45,997 nt of DNA from Altererythrobacter sp. (GTDB lineage Bacteria > Pseudomonadota > Alphaproteobacteria > Sphingomonadales > Sphingomonadaceae), in NCBI GenBank assembly GCA_031178065.1, contig JAPSJS010000026.1:1-45997 (forward strand), read 5' to 3'. How positions within the stretch are numbered: the first letter of the stretch is position 1; every line of letters begins with the position of its first letter. This document shows, in pieces, positions 1 through 8,657 of this stretch. Under the pieces are notes generated by a model, which was not told the origin of the DNA, searched no databases, and saw only the letters and a program-made list of their open reading frames with translations. The translations under genes and the position numbers were made by a program.

Positions 1-1341
1 CCAGCTCCGGCTCGTCCTGCGCCCGACCGCGTCGTGCCGATGCTGCCGGAAGTGTTGAGTGCCGACGTCTGCTCGCTCAAGCAGGATGAGGACCGCGCGG
101 CGATGGCCTGCCACTTGCGTATCTCGCCCGAGGGCAAGGTGACCAAGTGGCGCTTCACCCGCACGCTGGTGCGGATCGCCCACAACGTTGCCTACGAAGA
201 TGCGCAGAAGGCGATCGACGGGGGCGATGCACCTGAACACCTGCAGCACCTGTGGGGGGCATGGAAGCTGCTCTTCGCCGCCCGCACTGCGCGCGATCCG
301 CTTGAACTCGAACTGCCGGAGCGACAAGTGGTGCTCGACGAGCACGGCAAAATCGCCGAGATCGCGGTTCGCGAACGGCTCGACGCGCACCGCGTGGTCG
401 AGGATTTCATGATCGCGGCGAACGTGGCTGCGGCCAAAGCGCTGGAGAGCAAGACCGCGCCTGTCGTCTACCGCGTCCACGAGCCGCCGAGCCGCGAGAA
501 GCTGGTCGCGCTGAAGGACTATCTCGCCACCTTCGGCCGCACGCTGGCGTTGGGGCAGGTGATCACACCCGGCCTGTTCAACCGCATGCTCAAAGACGTG
601 ACCGACGAGAGCGAGAAGGCGCAAGTGATGGAGGCTGTGCTGCGCACGCAGACGCAGGCCTACTATGGGCCGCAGAACGCGGGGCACTTCGGCCTCGCGC
701 TCGGCTCCTATGCGCATTTCACGTCACCGATCCGGCGCTACGCCGACCTGCTCGTGCACCGCGCGCTGGTGGATGCGTTCGGCCTTGAGCAACCGGCACC
801 GAAAGGCGGCGCCATACCGCCCACGACTGGTCTGTCCGACCGCGACCGCGACGATCTGTCGAAGGTTTCCGATGCGATCAGCACCGCCGAGCGCCGCGCG
901 ATGGAGGCCGAACGCGACACGATAGACCGGTACGTCGCAGCCTGGCTCTCGGGCCGGGTGGGCGAGACGTTCGACACGCGCATCACGGGCGTGCAGCCGT
1001 TCGGCTTCTTCGCCACAATCATGGGGCTCGGCGGCGACGGACTCGTGCCCGTCTCGACCCTCGGCGCCGAGCACTTCCGCTATGACGAGGCGGCGCAGGC
1101 TCTGGTCGGGGCAGACAGCGGCACACGCTATGCGAGCGGGGACCGGCTCAAACTGAAGCTCGGCGAAGCGAACCCGCTCACCGGCGCACTCAAGTTCGAA
1201 CCGCTCAATGCCGATGGCAGCGCGATCGAACCGCGCGGCGATCGCTCTGCGCCGCGAGGGCGGAAAACGGGGAAGTTCGTCCAGGGTAAGCGGGGGCGCC
1301 CGGGGAATATCCGCCATCAGGGGCGCGGCAAGAAGCGCTAG
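1..1341 (+). CDS. rnr: Ribonuclease R, C-terminal part (5' end outside window)
   Basis: The open frame runs in from base 1, so this is the 3' part of a longer gene; the GTG at 34 is internal, because the codons before it (DRVVPMLPE) already match RNase R. RNase R is a processive 3'-5' exoribonuclease that degrades structured RNA. The second half of the RNB catalytic domain is visible, with the family signature HFTSPIRRYADLLVHRAL at about residues 230-250 of the visible part. An S1 RNA-binding domain follows (VGETFDTRITGVQPFGFF) and then a very basic tail rich in R, K and G, as expected for RNase R. The catalytic aspartates lie upstream of the window. The TAG stop shares the bases CTAG with the stop of the convergent regulator gene. 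Confidence 0.95.
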   Translation, partial: PAPARPAPDRVVPMLPEVLSADVCSLKQDEDRAAMACHLRISPEGKVTKWRFTRTLVRIAHNVAYEDAQKAIDGGDAPEHLQHLWGAWKLLFAARTARDPLELELPERQVVLDEHGKIAEIAVRERLDAHRVVEDFMIAANVAAAKALESKTAPVVYRVHEPPSREKLVALKDYLATFGRTLALGQVITPGLFNRMLKDVTDESEKAQVMEAVLRTQTQAYYGPQNAGHFGLALGSYAHFTSPIRRYADLLVHRALVDAFGLEQPAPKGGAIPPTTGLSDRDRDDLSKVSDAISTAERRAMEAERDTIDRYVAAWLSGRVGETFDTRITGVQPFGFFATIMGLGGDGLVPVSTLGAEHFRYDEAAQALVGADSGTRYASGDRLKLKLGEANPLTGALKFEPLNADGSAIEPRGDRSAPRGRKTGKFVQGKRGRPGNIRHQGRGKKR

Positions 1342-2120
1342 CCGAGGGCGGCGCGCAGGCGTTCGCCCGTTTCGCGATCCGCGGGGAAGAATGCTTCGAT
1401 CGCCAGCTCCGACAGCGTGATGTCGAGCGGCGAGCCGAACACCGTCGTGGTCGAAATGAACGACAGGCGCCCATGGGGCGTGTCGAGTTGCAGCGGCACG
1501 GCAATCGAGCCGCCGTGCGCCTGCGGCGGGGGGCCTAGCGAACGGTAGGGAATTGCGCGCAGCTCCGCTTCGAGCCGCTCGAGCACCGGGTCGCCGGTCG
1601 CCTCGATCTGTGTCGACAGCCGCGCGAGCAGATGTGCGCGCCACTCGGCGAAATTGGCGATCTGCGGCGCGATTCCCTGCGGGTCGAGCGCGACGCGCAG
1701 CACGTTGACCGGCGGCTCGAGCAGTTCGGGCGCGACTCCGGCAAGCAGCAGTGGGAGAGCGGCGTTGGCGGCGACCAGATTCCACGCCCGGTCGACGGCG
1801 AGCGCAGGGTAGGGCTCATGACCCGCGAGAACCTGCTCGACGACCGCCCGTGCGTCGCTGAGTTGCGGATCGTCGAGAGGCCGCTCATGGTGCGCGGGGG
1901 CATATCCGGCCGCGATCCGCATCGCATTGTGCGCCCGCATCGGCATGCCCAGCTCGCGCGCGAGGCGGTCGATCACGGACGTGCTGGGTGCGCTGCGGCC
2001 CGTCTCGATGAAGCTGAGGTGCCGCGCCGATATCTCGCTTGCCAGTGCGAGGTCGAGCTGACTGACTTTCCGCCGCGCGCGCCATTCGCGCAGCAACTCA
2101 CCAAGAGGGGCCTGTTCCAT
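1338..2120 (-). CDS. XRE-family transcriptional regulator with MmyB-like ligand-binding domain
   Basis: A 260-residue cytoplasmic DNA-binding regulator. Residues about 8-62 form a Cro/C1-type helix-turn-helix (LREWRARRKVSQLDLALAS, then SARHLSFIETGRSAPS). Residues about 100-255 match the MmyB-like PAS-fold domain common in actinobacterial and proteobacterial XRE regulators (AVDRAWNLVAANAALPLLL; FISTTTVFGSPLDITLSEL). The ligand is unknown. The ATG at 2120 is preceded by AGGA at a suitable distance. It is divergent from a small membrane protein gene at 2231, and a perfect dyad lies in the space between them, so it probably represses itself and that neighbour. Its stop overlaps that of rnr. Family assignment is firm; the target is inferred. 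Confidence 0.9.
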   Translation of the reverse strand: MEQAPLGELLREWRARRKVSQLDLALASEISARHLSFIETGRSAPSTSVIDRLARELGMPMRAHNAMRIAAGYAPAHHERPLDDPQLSDARAVVEQVLAGHEPYPALAVDRAWNLVAANAALPLLLAGVAPELLEPPVNVLRVALDPQGIAPQIANFAEWRAHLLARLSTQIEATGDPVLERLEAELRAIPYRSLGPPPQAHGGSIAVPLQLDTPHGRLSFISTTTVFGSPLDITLSELAIEAFFPADRETGERLRAALG

Positions 2121-2155
2121 GAGGCGTTTCCTATCGCGTGAGAAGTTTGGACGCC

Positions 2156-2172
2156 ATTACCTGGCAGGTAAT
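2156..2172. promoter_or_regulatory. Perfect 17-bp dyad, candidate XRE operator
   Basis: ATTACCTGGCAGGTAAT is a perfect inverted repeat around a single central G. It lies 36 bp upstream of the XRE start (2120, minus) and 59 bp upstream of the membrane protein start (2231, plus). That position between divergent genes, next to a Cro/C1-type HTH gene, fits an autoregulatory operator controlling both. The symmetry is seen directly; binding is inferred. Confidence 0.65.
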
Positions 2173-2230
2173 CGACTTGCCTCGCCGCCGCTGCAACCAG
2201 TGCGCTTGTCCAATCAACGGAGTAAAGCAC

Positions 2231-2620
2231 ATGCGCAATATCACTCTTACCCAGGCTCTGGTGCTCGACGCGGCGAGCTGTGCGCTCTTCTTCGCGCTCT
2301 GCGTGGGCGCCACCGCTACCGTCGCGGGTCTGCTGGGCCTGCCCACCACGATCGTTGCCGCAGCCGGCTGGATCTGCCTGCCGGTGGCGGCGCTGCTGGC
2401 GTTCCTCGCTTATAGGCCGTCGCGCCCGCTGTTGGCAGTTGTGGTCGCAGGTAACGCCGGATGGGTGCTCGCCAGCCTCGCGGTCTGGTTGCTCCACCTC
2501 GACGCGCTGACCGGACTCGGCCATGCCGTCATCATCGCACAGGCGATCGTGGTCGAGCTGTTCGTGATTCTCGAATGGCGGGGGCTGAAGGCGCTCGGCG
2601 CGCGGCCGTCCGCCGCCTAA
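2231..2620 (+). CDS. Small integral membrane protein, function unknown
   Basis: A 129-residue protein with four predicted membrane helices at roughly residues 8-30 (ALVLDAASCALFFALCVG), 38-58, 65-85 and 95-115. The ATG at 2231 is preceded by GGAG at 2219-2222, eight bases away; longer starts upstream lack such a site and would run through the operator region. I recognise no enzyme motif. Its place opposite an XRE/MmyB regulator, with a shared dyad, suggests that it is the regulated target. Small four-helix proteins beside such regulators are common in sphingomonads, but the function is not known to me. The last four bases, CTAA, are shared with the stop of the convergent stress-protein gene. 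Confidence 0.75.
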   Translation: MRNITLTQALVLDAASCALFFALCVGATATVAGLLGLPTTIVAAAGWICLPVAALLAFLAYRPSRPLLAVVVAGNAGWVLASLAVWLLHLDALTGLGHAVIIAQAIVVELFVILEWRGLKALGARPSAA

Positions 2621-3069
2621 CTCAACTGGTCGATATCGTCCGGGCTCAGCGAGCCGGGGATCACGAAGAGAGGGCAGGGCAGCGAGCCGGCGTGCGCGGA
2701 AAAATGCGTCACGAGCGGCCCGGGCCCGCCCTCCGGTGCGGAGCCGAGGACCAGCGCCGCGACCTCCGGATGCTCCGCAAGGTAATCCTTAATCACCGCC
2801 TGACCTTCACCGACCCGCACCGCGATGGTCGGCATCTTGCCGCTTTCGGAATAGAGATTGCCTGCCGCACTGGTTGCCATGACTTCGGCCCGATCGCGTG
2901 CTTCCTGCTCGATCGTCGCCTGGACTCCGCCGAAAGCGTTGAAGCTCTGCGGCTGGACGAGCGCGAGGATATGCACCGCGCCGCCCGTCGCGGCCGCACG
3001 GCGCGCGGCGAACCGCAGCGCTTTACGCGCTTCCTCAGTCTCGTCCATGATCACGAGATAGACCCGCAT
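2617..3069 (-). CDS. Universal stress protein (UspA family)
   Basis: A single-domain, 150-residue USP with a Rossmann-like alpha/beta fold. It begins MRVYLVIMDETEEARKALRF, the beta-1/helix-1 pattern of the family, and ends with a VALVLGSAPEGGPGPLV region in place of the classical ATP-binding G-2x-G-9x-G-S/T motif. The glycine pattern is therefore only partly preserved. The start at 3069 is chosen because GGAGG lies seven bases upstream; a start at 3117 would add 16 non-homologous residues. USPs are cytoplasmic and modulate stress survival. It is convergent with the membrane protein gene and divergent from pdhC. Confidence 0.85.
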   Translation of the reverse strand: MRVYLVIMDETEEARKALRFAARRAAATGGAVHILALVQPQSFNAFGGVQATIEQEARDRAEVMATSAAGNLYSESGKMPTIAVRVGEGQAVIKDYLAEHPEVAALVLGSAPEGGPGPLVTHFSAHAGSLPCPLFVIPGSLSPDDIDQLS

Positions 3070-3184
3070 GCCTTGCCCTCCGGACGCGGGTATCCGATGA
3101 AATCGTATTCCGCGCAAGAACCTTGCCCGTGCGCGTCAAATTGGCCAGAGCAGGGCCGAAAACTCGCGAGGACCCAACGGAAAC

Positions 3185-4516
3185 ATGCCGACGCCGATCA
3201 AGATGCCCGCCCTTTCGCCCACCATGGAGGAGGGCACGCTCGCCCGATGGCTCGTGAAGGAAGGCGATCAGGTCAGCGCAGGCGACGTGATGGCCGAGAT
3301 CGAGACCGACAAGGCGACGATGGAATTCGAGGCGGTCGACGAAGGAACGATCGTTAAGATCGAGGTGCCGGAAGGCACCGAAGGCGTGAAAGTCGGCACC
3401 ATCATCGCCACGCTGGCCGGCGAGGATGAGGACCCGGACGACGCGAAAGCGGCAGCAGAATCAAAGCCTGCCGAGAATGAAGAGAAGAAACCAGCCCCCG
3501 CGAAGGCGAGCGACTCCGGCGGTGAAGAAAAGCCTTCCGCTGCGCCCGAAGTCCTGGCCTCAGCGAAGACTTCCGAGAAGCCCAAAGCGGCCGCCGCACC
3601 CAAAGCCGAAGGTGACCGTGTCATCGCCTCTCCGCTCGCCAAGCGAATCGCCGAGCAGAAGGGGATCGATCTCGCCTCGGTTCAGGGAAGCGGGCCGAAC
3701 GGGCGAATCGTGAAGGCGGACGTCGAGAGTGCGCCGGCAGCGACCGTGCAGACGGAAGCTCCTGCCAAGGCCGCTCAGCCGGCGAAGGCCGCTGCCCCTG
3801 CGGGTGCTCAGCAAAGCGAGTTCGGCGCCCCTTACGAGGCACAGAAGCTCAACAACGTGCGCAAGATCATTGCGCGCCGCCTCACCGAGGCGAAGCAGAC
3901 GATCCCGCATATCTACCTCACGGTGGACGTGCGGCTCGATGCGCTGCTGAAGCTGCGCGGGGAGCTCAACGACAGCCTTAAGGCAGACGGCGTCAAGCTC
4001 TCGGTCAACGATCTCCTGATCAAGGCTCTCGCGCGCACACTGCAGCGCGTGCCGCAGTGCAATGTCAGCTTCCAGGGCGACGAACTGCACCAGTACACCC
4101 GGCAGGACATTTCGGTCGCGGTTGCTGCGCCGAGCGGCCTGATCACGCCGATCATCGTCGACGCGGGCCGTAAGGGCCTTGCGCAAATCTCGACCGAGAT
4201 GAAGGAACTCGCCGGCAAGGCCCGCGACGGCAAGCTGCAGCCGCACGAGTATCAGGGAGGCACGGCCTCGATCTCCAATCTCGGCATGTTCGGCACCAAG
4301 CAGTTCGACGCCGTGATCAATCCGCCGCAGGCGATGATCCTGGCGGTCGGCGCAGGCGAGAAGCGGCCGTATGTGATCGACGAGGCGCTCGGCATCGCCA
4401 CGGTGATGACGGCCACCGGCAGCTTCGACCACCGCGCGATCGACGGCGTCGACGGCGCCAAGCTGATGGACGCCTTCAAGAACCTGGTCGAGAACCCGAT
4501 GGGGCTGCTCGTCTGA
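3185..4516 (+). CDS. pdhC: Pyruvate dehydrogenase complex E2, dihydrolipoamide acetyltransferase
   Basis: E2 transfers the acetyl group from lipoamide to CoA and forms the core of the pyruvate dehydrogenase complex. Its 443 residues show one lipoyl domain (1-80, lysine K43 in [10 protein letters not shown]), a long Ala/Pro/Lys/Glu linker, a peripheral subunit-binding domain (about 147-185, [18 protein letters not shown]), a second flexible linker, and the catalytic acyltransferase domain (about 215-443). The active-site motif is FDHRAIDG, with H416 and D420. [13 protein letters not shown] is typical of the alphaproteobacterial and mitochondrial pyruvate-specific E2. The lpdA gene (E3) lies downstream in the same transcription unit; the E1 genes are not in this window. 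Confidence 0.96.
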   Translation: MPTPIKMPALSPTMEEGTLARWLVKEGDQVSAGDVMAEIETDKATMEFEAVDEGTIVKIEVPEGTEGVKVGTIIATLAGEDEDPDDAKAAAESKPAENEEKKPAPAKASDSGGEEKPSAAPEVLASAKTSEKPKAAAAPKAEGDRVIASPLAKRIAEQKGIDLASVQGSGPNGRIVKADVESAPAATVQTEAPAKAAQPAKAAAPAGAQQSEFGAPYEAQKLNNVRKIIARRLTEAKQTIPHIYLTVDVRLDALLKLRGELNDSLKADGVKLSVNDLLIKALARTLQRVPQCNVSFQGDELHQYTRQDISVAVAAPSGLITPIIVDAGRKGLAQISTEMKELAGKARDGKLQPHEYQGGTASISNLGMFGTKQFDAVINPPQAMILAVGAGEKRPYVIDEALGIATVMTATGSFDHRAIDGVDGAKLMDAFKNLVENPMGLLV

Positions 4517-4517
4517 C

Positions 4518-4919
4518 GTGGGCCTGCTGCCTGCCATCCTACTGACCGCGCAGGTCATAGGTCCGCCAGCGCCCCCGACCGCACCGGTCAGCGATGTGCG
4601 CGTGCCGATGATCGGGCTCGAGGGACCCGCGGCGGATGCCTGTGGAGGGATCGCACGCATCGCAACTTACGACGAAGAGGAGCCGGTACACGAGCGCCCC
4701 GATCCGCAGGCTCCGGAAAGCGAGAGCCTTCCGCACCAGACGCTCGTCTGGCTGTGCGAAGCGGAAGGCGAGTGGCAGGGCATCGTCTATCCGTCAGGCG
4801 AGTTCCAGGAACTCGGTGACTGCCGTGTCAGCAGCCCTGTGCCGGAGAGCCGCTTGTATGACGGGCCGTGCCGCCATGGCTGGGTCATCGCCGAGAACCT
4901 TGAACTGGTGGTGGGATGA
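4518..4919 (+). CDS. Putative secreted protein, function unknown
   Basis: A 133-residue protein starting at GTG 4518, one base after the pdhC stop. The N-terminus is hydrophobic (LLPAILLTAQVIGPP) and probably a signal peptide or anchor. The rest is acidic and has a compact C-terminal part with four cysteines (at ADACGG, LVWLCEAEG, LGDCRV and DGPCRHG) and several aromatic residues. The pattern GEWQGIVYPSG...GDCRV...GPCRHGWV resembles small SH3-like periplasmic domains; this is a weak structural guess. The ATGA overlap with the following thioesterase gene ties it to the pdhC-lpdA operon. No known function is recognised. Confidence 0.7.
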   Translation: MGLLPAILLTAQVIGPPAPPTAPVSDVRVPMIGLEGPAADACGGIARIATYDEEEPVHERPDPQAPESESLPHQTLVWLCEAEGEWQGIVYPSGEFQELGDCRVSSPVPESRLYDGPCRHGWVIAENLELVVG

Positions 4920-5332
4920 CCGGCATGAGTGCCACCCGCGTCCCCATGATCCGCGTCACCGCAATGCCGGCGGACACCAACCCTTATGGGGGCGTGTTCG
5001 GTGGATGGCTGATGAGCCAGATGGCGCTCGCGGCTGGGGCGCTCGCAAGCCGGGTAGGGCGGGGCAAGGCGGTCGTCGTCTCCGCCACCGACTTCGCGTT
5101 CCCGGGTGCGATGGGGGTAGGCGATGAACTCTCGGTCTACTGCGACATCGCCGCGGCCGGCCGCACGTCGCTGACCATCGCCGCCGAGGCAATCGCGCGC
5201 GAACGCAATGGCGAGGCGACCGTCAGGGTCGCGGCCGGAACTTTCAAATTCGTGCTGCTCGATGAAAACGATCGCCCGCGCGCGGTCGGCGAGGCGGCGA
5301 CATCACTCCCCAAGGAAATGACGAATGGCTGA
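4916..5332 (+). CDS. YciA-like acyl-CoA thioesterase (hotdog fold)
   Basis: A 138-residue single-hotdog protein. YciA enzymes hydrolyse short- and medium-chain acyl-CoAs in the cytoplasm. The match is clear around DTNPYGGVFGGWLMSQM (20-36) and ATDFAFPGAMGVGDEL (about 60-75). In the YciA family I know the next residue as a catalytic aspartate (SQMD); here it is A37, so activity may be altered or another residue may serve. The ATG at 4916 overlaps the upstream stop as ATGA; M4 (4925) is an alternative start. The 3' end overlaps the lpdA start by eight bases. Its operon position suggests a link to acetyl-CoA or acyl-CoA balance, which is an inference. Confidence 0.85.
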   Translation: MTGMSATRVPMIRVTAMPADTNPYGGVFGGWLMSQMALAAGALASRVGRGKAVVVSATDFAFPGAMGVGDELSVYCDIAAAGRTSLTIAAEAIARERNGEATVRVAAGTFKFVLLDENDRPRAVGEAATSLPKEMTNG

Positions 5333-6734
5333 CAAATACGACGTTATCGTGCTCGGTTCGGGCCCCGGCGGCTATGTCGCCGCGATCCGCTGCGCGCAGC
5401 TCGGCCTGAAGACCGCGATCGTCGAGCGCGAGAACCTGGGCGGCATCTGCCTCAACTGGGGCTGCATCCCGACCAAGGCGCTGCTGCGCTCGGCCGAGAT
5501 CTTCCACTACATGCAACACGCACAGGATTACGGCCTCAAAGCCAAAGAGATAGAGGCCGATCTTGAAGCGGTGGTAAAGCGCAGCCGGGGCGTCGCCAAG
5601 CAGCTCAATCAGGGCGTCACGCACCTGATGAAGAAGAACAAGATCGCGGTCCACATGGGCGAGGGGACCATGACCGGCTCGACCTCGATGACCGTCAAGG
5701 GCGAGAAGGGCGAGGAGAAGCTGGAGGCGAAACACGTGATCGTCGCCACCGGCGCGCGAGCGCGGGATCTGCCGTTTGCGAAGGCGGACGGGAAGCGCGT
5801 GTGGACCTATCGCCACGCGATGACTCCGCCCGAGATGCCGAAGAAGCTGCTGGTCATCGGCAGCGGCGCTATCGGGATAGAATTCGCAAGTTTTTACAAT
5901 GATATGGGAGCGGAAGTTACGGTCGTTGAGATGCTCGACCGGATCGTGCCGGTGGAAGACAAGGACGTCTCCACTTTCCTCGAGAAGTCGCTCACCAAGC
6001 AGGGCATGACGGTCATGACCGGCGCGGGCGTCGAAGACCTGAAAGTTGGCGCGAGCGGTGTGAAAGCGAAGATCAAGGCGAAGGACGGCAAGGTCTCCGA
6101 AAGCGAGTTCAGTCACGTGATCGTCGCCATCGGCATCCAGCCCAACACGGAGAATGTCGGGCTTGAGAAGCTCGCCGAAATGGACCGCGGCTTCATCCAG
6201 ATCGATCCGTACGGCCGTACGAAGACGAAAGGCCTGTGGGCGATCGGCGACTGCACGCCGGGTCCATGGCTGGCGCACAAGGCGAGCCACGAGGGCGTCA
6301 CTGCGGCGGAGGCGATCGCGCAGGAGCTTGGCAATAAGGACGTCCATCCGCACCCGCTCGACCGCAACAATATCCCGGGCTGCACCTACTGCCACCCGCA
6401 GATCGCCAGCGTCGGCATGACCGAGGCGAAGGCGAAGGAGGCGGGCCACGAGGTGAAGGTTGGCAACTTCCCCTTCATCGGCAACGGCAAGGCGATCGCG
6501 CTCGGCGAGGCGGAAGGCTTCATCAAGACCGTGTTCGACGCGAAGACCGGCGAACTGCTCGGCGCGCACATGATCGGAGCCGAGGTAACCGAGCTGATTC
6601 AAGGCTATACCGTCGGCAAGACGCTGGAGACCACCGAAGCCGAACTGATGCAGACGGTCTTCCCGCATCCGACTCTTTCGGAGATGATGCACGAGAGCGT
6701 GCTCGGCGCTTACGGACGCGCGCTGCACATCTGA
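5325..6734 (+). CDS. lpdA: Dihydrolipoamide dehydrogenase (E3)
   Basis: FAD-dependent disulfide oxidoreductase of 469 residues that reoxidises dihydrolipoamide on E2 with NAD+. Visible parts are the N-terminal FAD dinucleotide-binding motif GSGPGGYVAAIRCAQLG (11-27), the redox-active pair in GGICLNWGCIPTK (CxxxxC), the NAD-binding motif VIGSGAIGIEFASFYNDMG, the second FAD motif TKGLWAIGDCT, and the C-terminal dimerisation domain with the catalytic His-Glu motif HPTLSEMMHE. Length and motifs are those of a complete enzyme. It is translationally coupled to the thioesterase gene and serves the pdhC product upstream; it could also serve 2-oxoglutarate dehydrogenase. Confidence 0.97.
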   Translation: MADKYDVIVLGSGPGGYVAAIRCAQLGLKTAIVERENLGGICLNWGCIPTKALLRSAEIFHYMQHAQDYGLKAKEIEADLEAVVKRSRGVAKQLNQGVTHLMKKNKIAVHMGEGTMTGSTSMTVKGEKGEEKLEAKHVIVATGARARDLPFAKADGKRVWTYRHAMTPPEMPKKLLVIGSGAIGIEFASFYNDMGAEVTVVEMLDRIVPVEDKDVSTFLEKSLTKQGMTVMTGAGVEDLKVGASGVKAKIKAKDGKVSESEFSHVIVAIGIQPNTENVGLEKLAEMDRGFIQIDPYGRTKTKGLWAIGDCTPGPWLAHKASHEGVTAAEAIAQELGNKDVHPHPLDRNNIPGCTYCHPQIASVGMTEAKAKEAGHEVKVGNFPFIGNGKAIALGEAEGFIKTVFDAKTGELLGAHMIGAEVTELIQGYTVGKTLETTEAELMQTVFPHPTLSEMMHESVLGAYGRALHI

Positions 6735-6790
6735 CGGGCACCTACGGGCACTAAGCGGCCCCGACGGGGACCGAGGCGAGGGAGAGCGAA

Positions 6791-8653
6791 ATGACCGAAT
6801 TCCTGATCCTCGCCTTCGTGATCATGATCGCGGGCGTGGTGGCCGTACCGCTCGCCACCCGGTTCGGGCTCGGCTCCGTGCTCGGTTATCTGCTCGCAGG
6901 GATGGCGATCTCGCCGCTGCTCGGCGCGCTGCGGGTCGACGTCGATGCGCTCCAGGCCTTTGCCGAATTCGGCGTCGTCATGATGCTGTTCATCGTCGGG
7001 CTGGAACTCGAGCCGAAGAAGCTGTGGGAAATGCGCCGGCGCCTGATCGGGCTGGGCGGCGGGCAGGTGCTGCTGACAACGCTGGCGCTCGCGGCGGCGA
7101 TGATGCTCGCGGGGGAGGCGTGGCGCACCGCTCTTGCGATCGGCATGGTGCTGGCGCTCTCGTCCACGGCGATCGTGGTGCAAACTCTCACCGAGAAGGG
7201 CCTGCTGAAAAGCGAAGGTGGGGAGGGCAGCTTCTCGGTCCTGCTGTTTCAGGACGTCGCGGTCATCCCGATGCTGGCCATTCTCCCGTTCCTCGCCTTG
7301 CCCGAACTGGCCTCGGCAGGCTCTGCGGCCGCGGGAGCCGCTCATGGCCACGGCAGCGGCTTCAACCTGACCGAGGGCATGCCGGTCTGGCTGTCGGGCT
7401 TGACGACACTTGCCGCGGTGTGCGCGGTCGTGCTGATCGGCACCTATCTTACCCGCCCGGTGTTCCGTTTCATCGCCGCGGCGCACTTGCGTGAGCTGTT
7501 CACCGCCACCGCGCTCGTCTTCGTGATCGGCATCGCGCTGCTGATGACCATCGTCGGCCTCTCGCCCGCCCTCGGCACGTTCCTCGCCGGAGTGGTCCTC
7601 GCGAACAGCGAATACCGGCACGAACTCGAAAGCGACATCGAGCCGTTCAAGGGCCTGCTGCTCGGCCTGTTCTTCATCACCGTAGGCGCAGGGATCGATT
7701 TCGCGCTGGCGATGGAGAACTGGGGCACGGTGCTCTTCTGGGCTGCGGTCGTGATCGCGGTGAAGGTCGCGGTTCTAGCGCTGATCGCGCGGGCCGCCGG
7801 GATCCGGCGCCAGGCGTCGTGGCTCTTCTCTCTCAGCCTCGCGCAGGCAGGCGAGTTCGCCTTCGTGCTGATCGCCTTCGCAGTGGCCAATTTCGTGCTG
7901 GACGGCGAAACGGCGGACCTGCTGCTGCTGATCGTGGCTCTCACCATGCTCGTCACGCCATTGCTGTTCATCGCCTACGACCGGCTGATCGAAGCCGCCT
8001 ATTGCCGCGGCGAGGAGCGCGAGGCGGATTCGATCGAAGAGGAGAATCCGATCATCATCGCCGGGCGCGGCCGGGTCGGCGGGATCGTGGACCGCATGCT
8101 CGATATCGCCGGCTACCGCGCAACCGTGATCGATTACGATTCGACGCATCTCGAACATCTCAAGAAGTTCGGGGTGAAGAGCTATTTCGGCGACGCAACC
8201 CGGCCCGACCTGCTGGCGTCCGCCGGGATCGCCCGCGCGAAGCTGCTGATCGTGGCGCTCGACGAGCGGGAGCAGATCGACAAGCTCGTCCAGTACGCGA
8301 TCAAGAACTTCCCGCAGATCCACGTCGTCGCCCGCGCGATCGACCGCGATCACGTCTACCATCTGTGGGCAATGGGGTGCCGCGACGTTATCCGCGAGAC
8401 CTACGATGCGGCGATCCGCATGGGCCGCTCCGCCTACGAGGCGCTTGGCGCCGACCCGCAGGGCGCGCGAGCGATGGCGGATGCGTTCGAGGAAATGGAC
8501 CGCACTTCGATGCGCGAGGTCGCCGACCTCTACCGGCTCGACATTCCGGCTTATGAGAACGAACCGCTGCTCGCGAAGATCAGGGAACTGCGCGCCGAAT
8601 GGGACCCGAAGCTGCGCGAGATGATGGACGACATCGTCCAGAGAGGACACTGA
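6791..8653 (+). CDS. CPA2-family cation/proton antiporter with TrkA-N (RCK) domain, KefB/KefC-like
   Basis: A 620-residue inner-membrane transporter. Residues 1 to about 395 hold roughly twelve hydrophobic helices of the Na+/H+ exchanger fold, including GTFLAGVVLANSEYRHELES and SLAQAGEFAFVLIAFAV, both typical of Kef proteins. Residues about 417-540 form a Rossmann RCK domain (IIIAGRGRVGGIVDRML, then GDATRPDLL), which binds nucleotide and gates transport. Such proteins exchange K+ or Na+ for H+; whether this one is glutathione-gated like E. coli KefB/C cannot be told from sequence. The start has a strong GAGGGAGAG site just upstream. The gene is followed after four bases by the aminotransferase gene, so co-transcription is likely. 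Confidence 0.92.
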   Translation: MTEFLILAFVIMIAGVVAVPLATRFGLGSVLGYLLAGMAISPLLGALRVDVDALQAFAEFGVVMMLFIVGLELEPKKLWEMRRRLIGLGGGQVLLTTLALAAAMMLAGEAWRTALAIGMVLALSSTAIVVQTLTEKGLLKSEGGEGSFSVLLFQDVAVIPMLAILPFLALPELASAGSAAAGAAHGHGSGFNLTEGMPVWLSGLTTLAAVCAVVLIGTYLTRPVFRFIAAAHLRELFTATALVFVIGIALLMTIVGLSPALGTFLAGVVLANSEYRHELESDIEPFKGLLLGLFFITVGAGIDFALAMENWGTVLFWAAVVIAVKVAVLALIARAAGIRRQASWLFSLSLAQAGEFAFVLIAFAVANFVLDGETADLLLLIVALTMLVTPLLFIAYDRLIEAAYCRGEEREADSIEEENPIIIAGRGRVGGIVDRMLDIAGYRATVIDYDSTHLEHLKKFGVKSYFGDATRPDLLASAGIARAKLLIVALDEREQIDKLVQYAIKNFPQIHVVARAIDRDHVYHLWAMGCRDVIRETYDAAIRMGRSAYEALGADPQGARAMADAFEEMDRTSMREVADLYRLDIPAYENEPLLAKIRELRAEWDPKLREMMDDIVQRGH

Positions 8654-8657
8654 GCGA

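Noticed and set aside
724-1785. 353-codon minus-strand frame across rnr and the XRE gene
   Set aside because: Arginine- and alanine-rich shadow of two well-supported genes in GC-rich DNA, without homology.
5244-6728. 494-codon frame antisense to lpdA
   Set aside because: Long antisense frames arise from GC-rich codon bias; composition is unlike a real protein and lpdA is certain.
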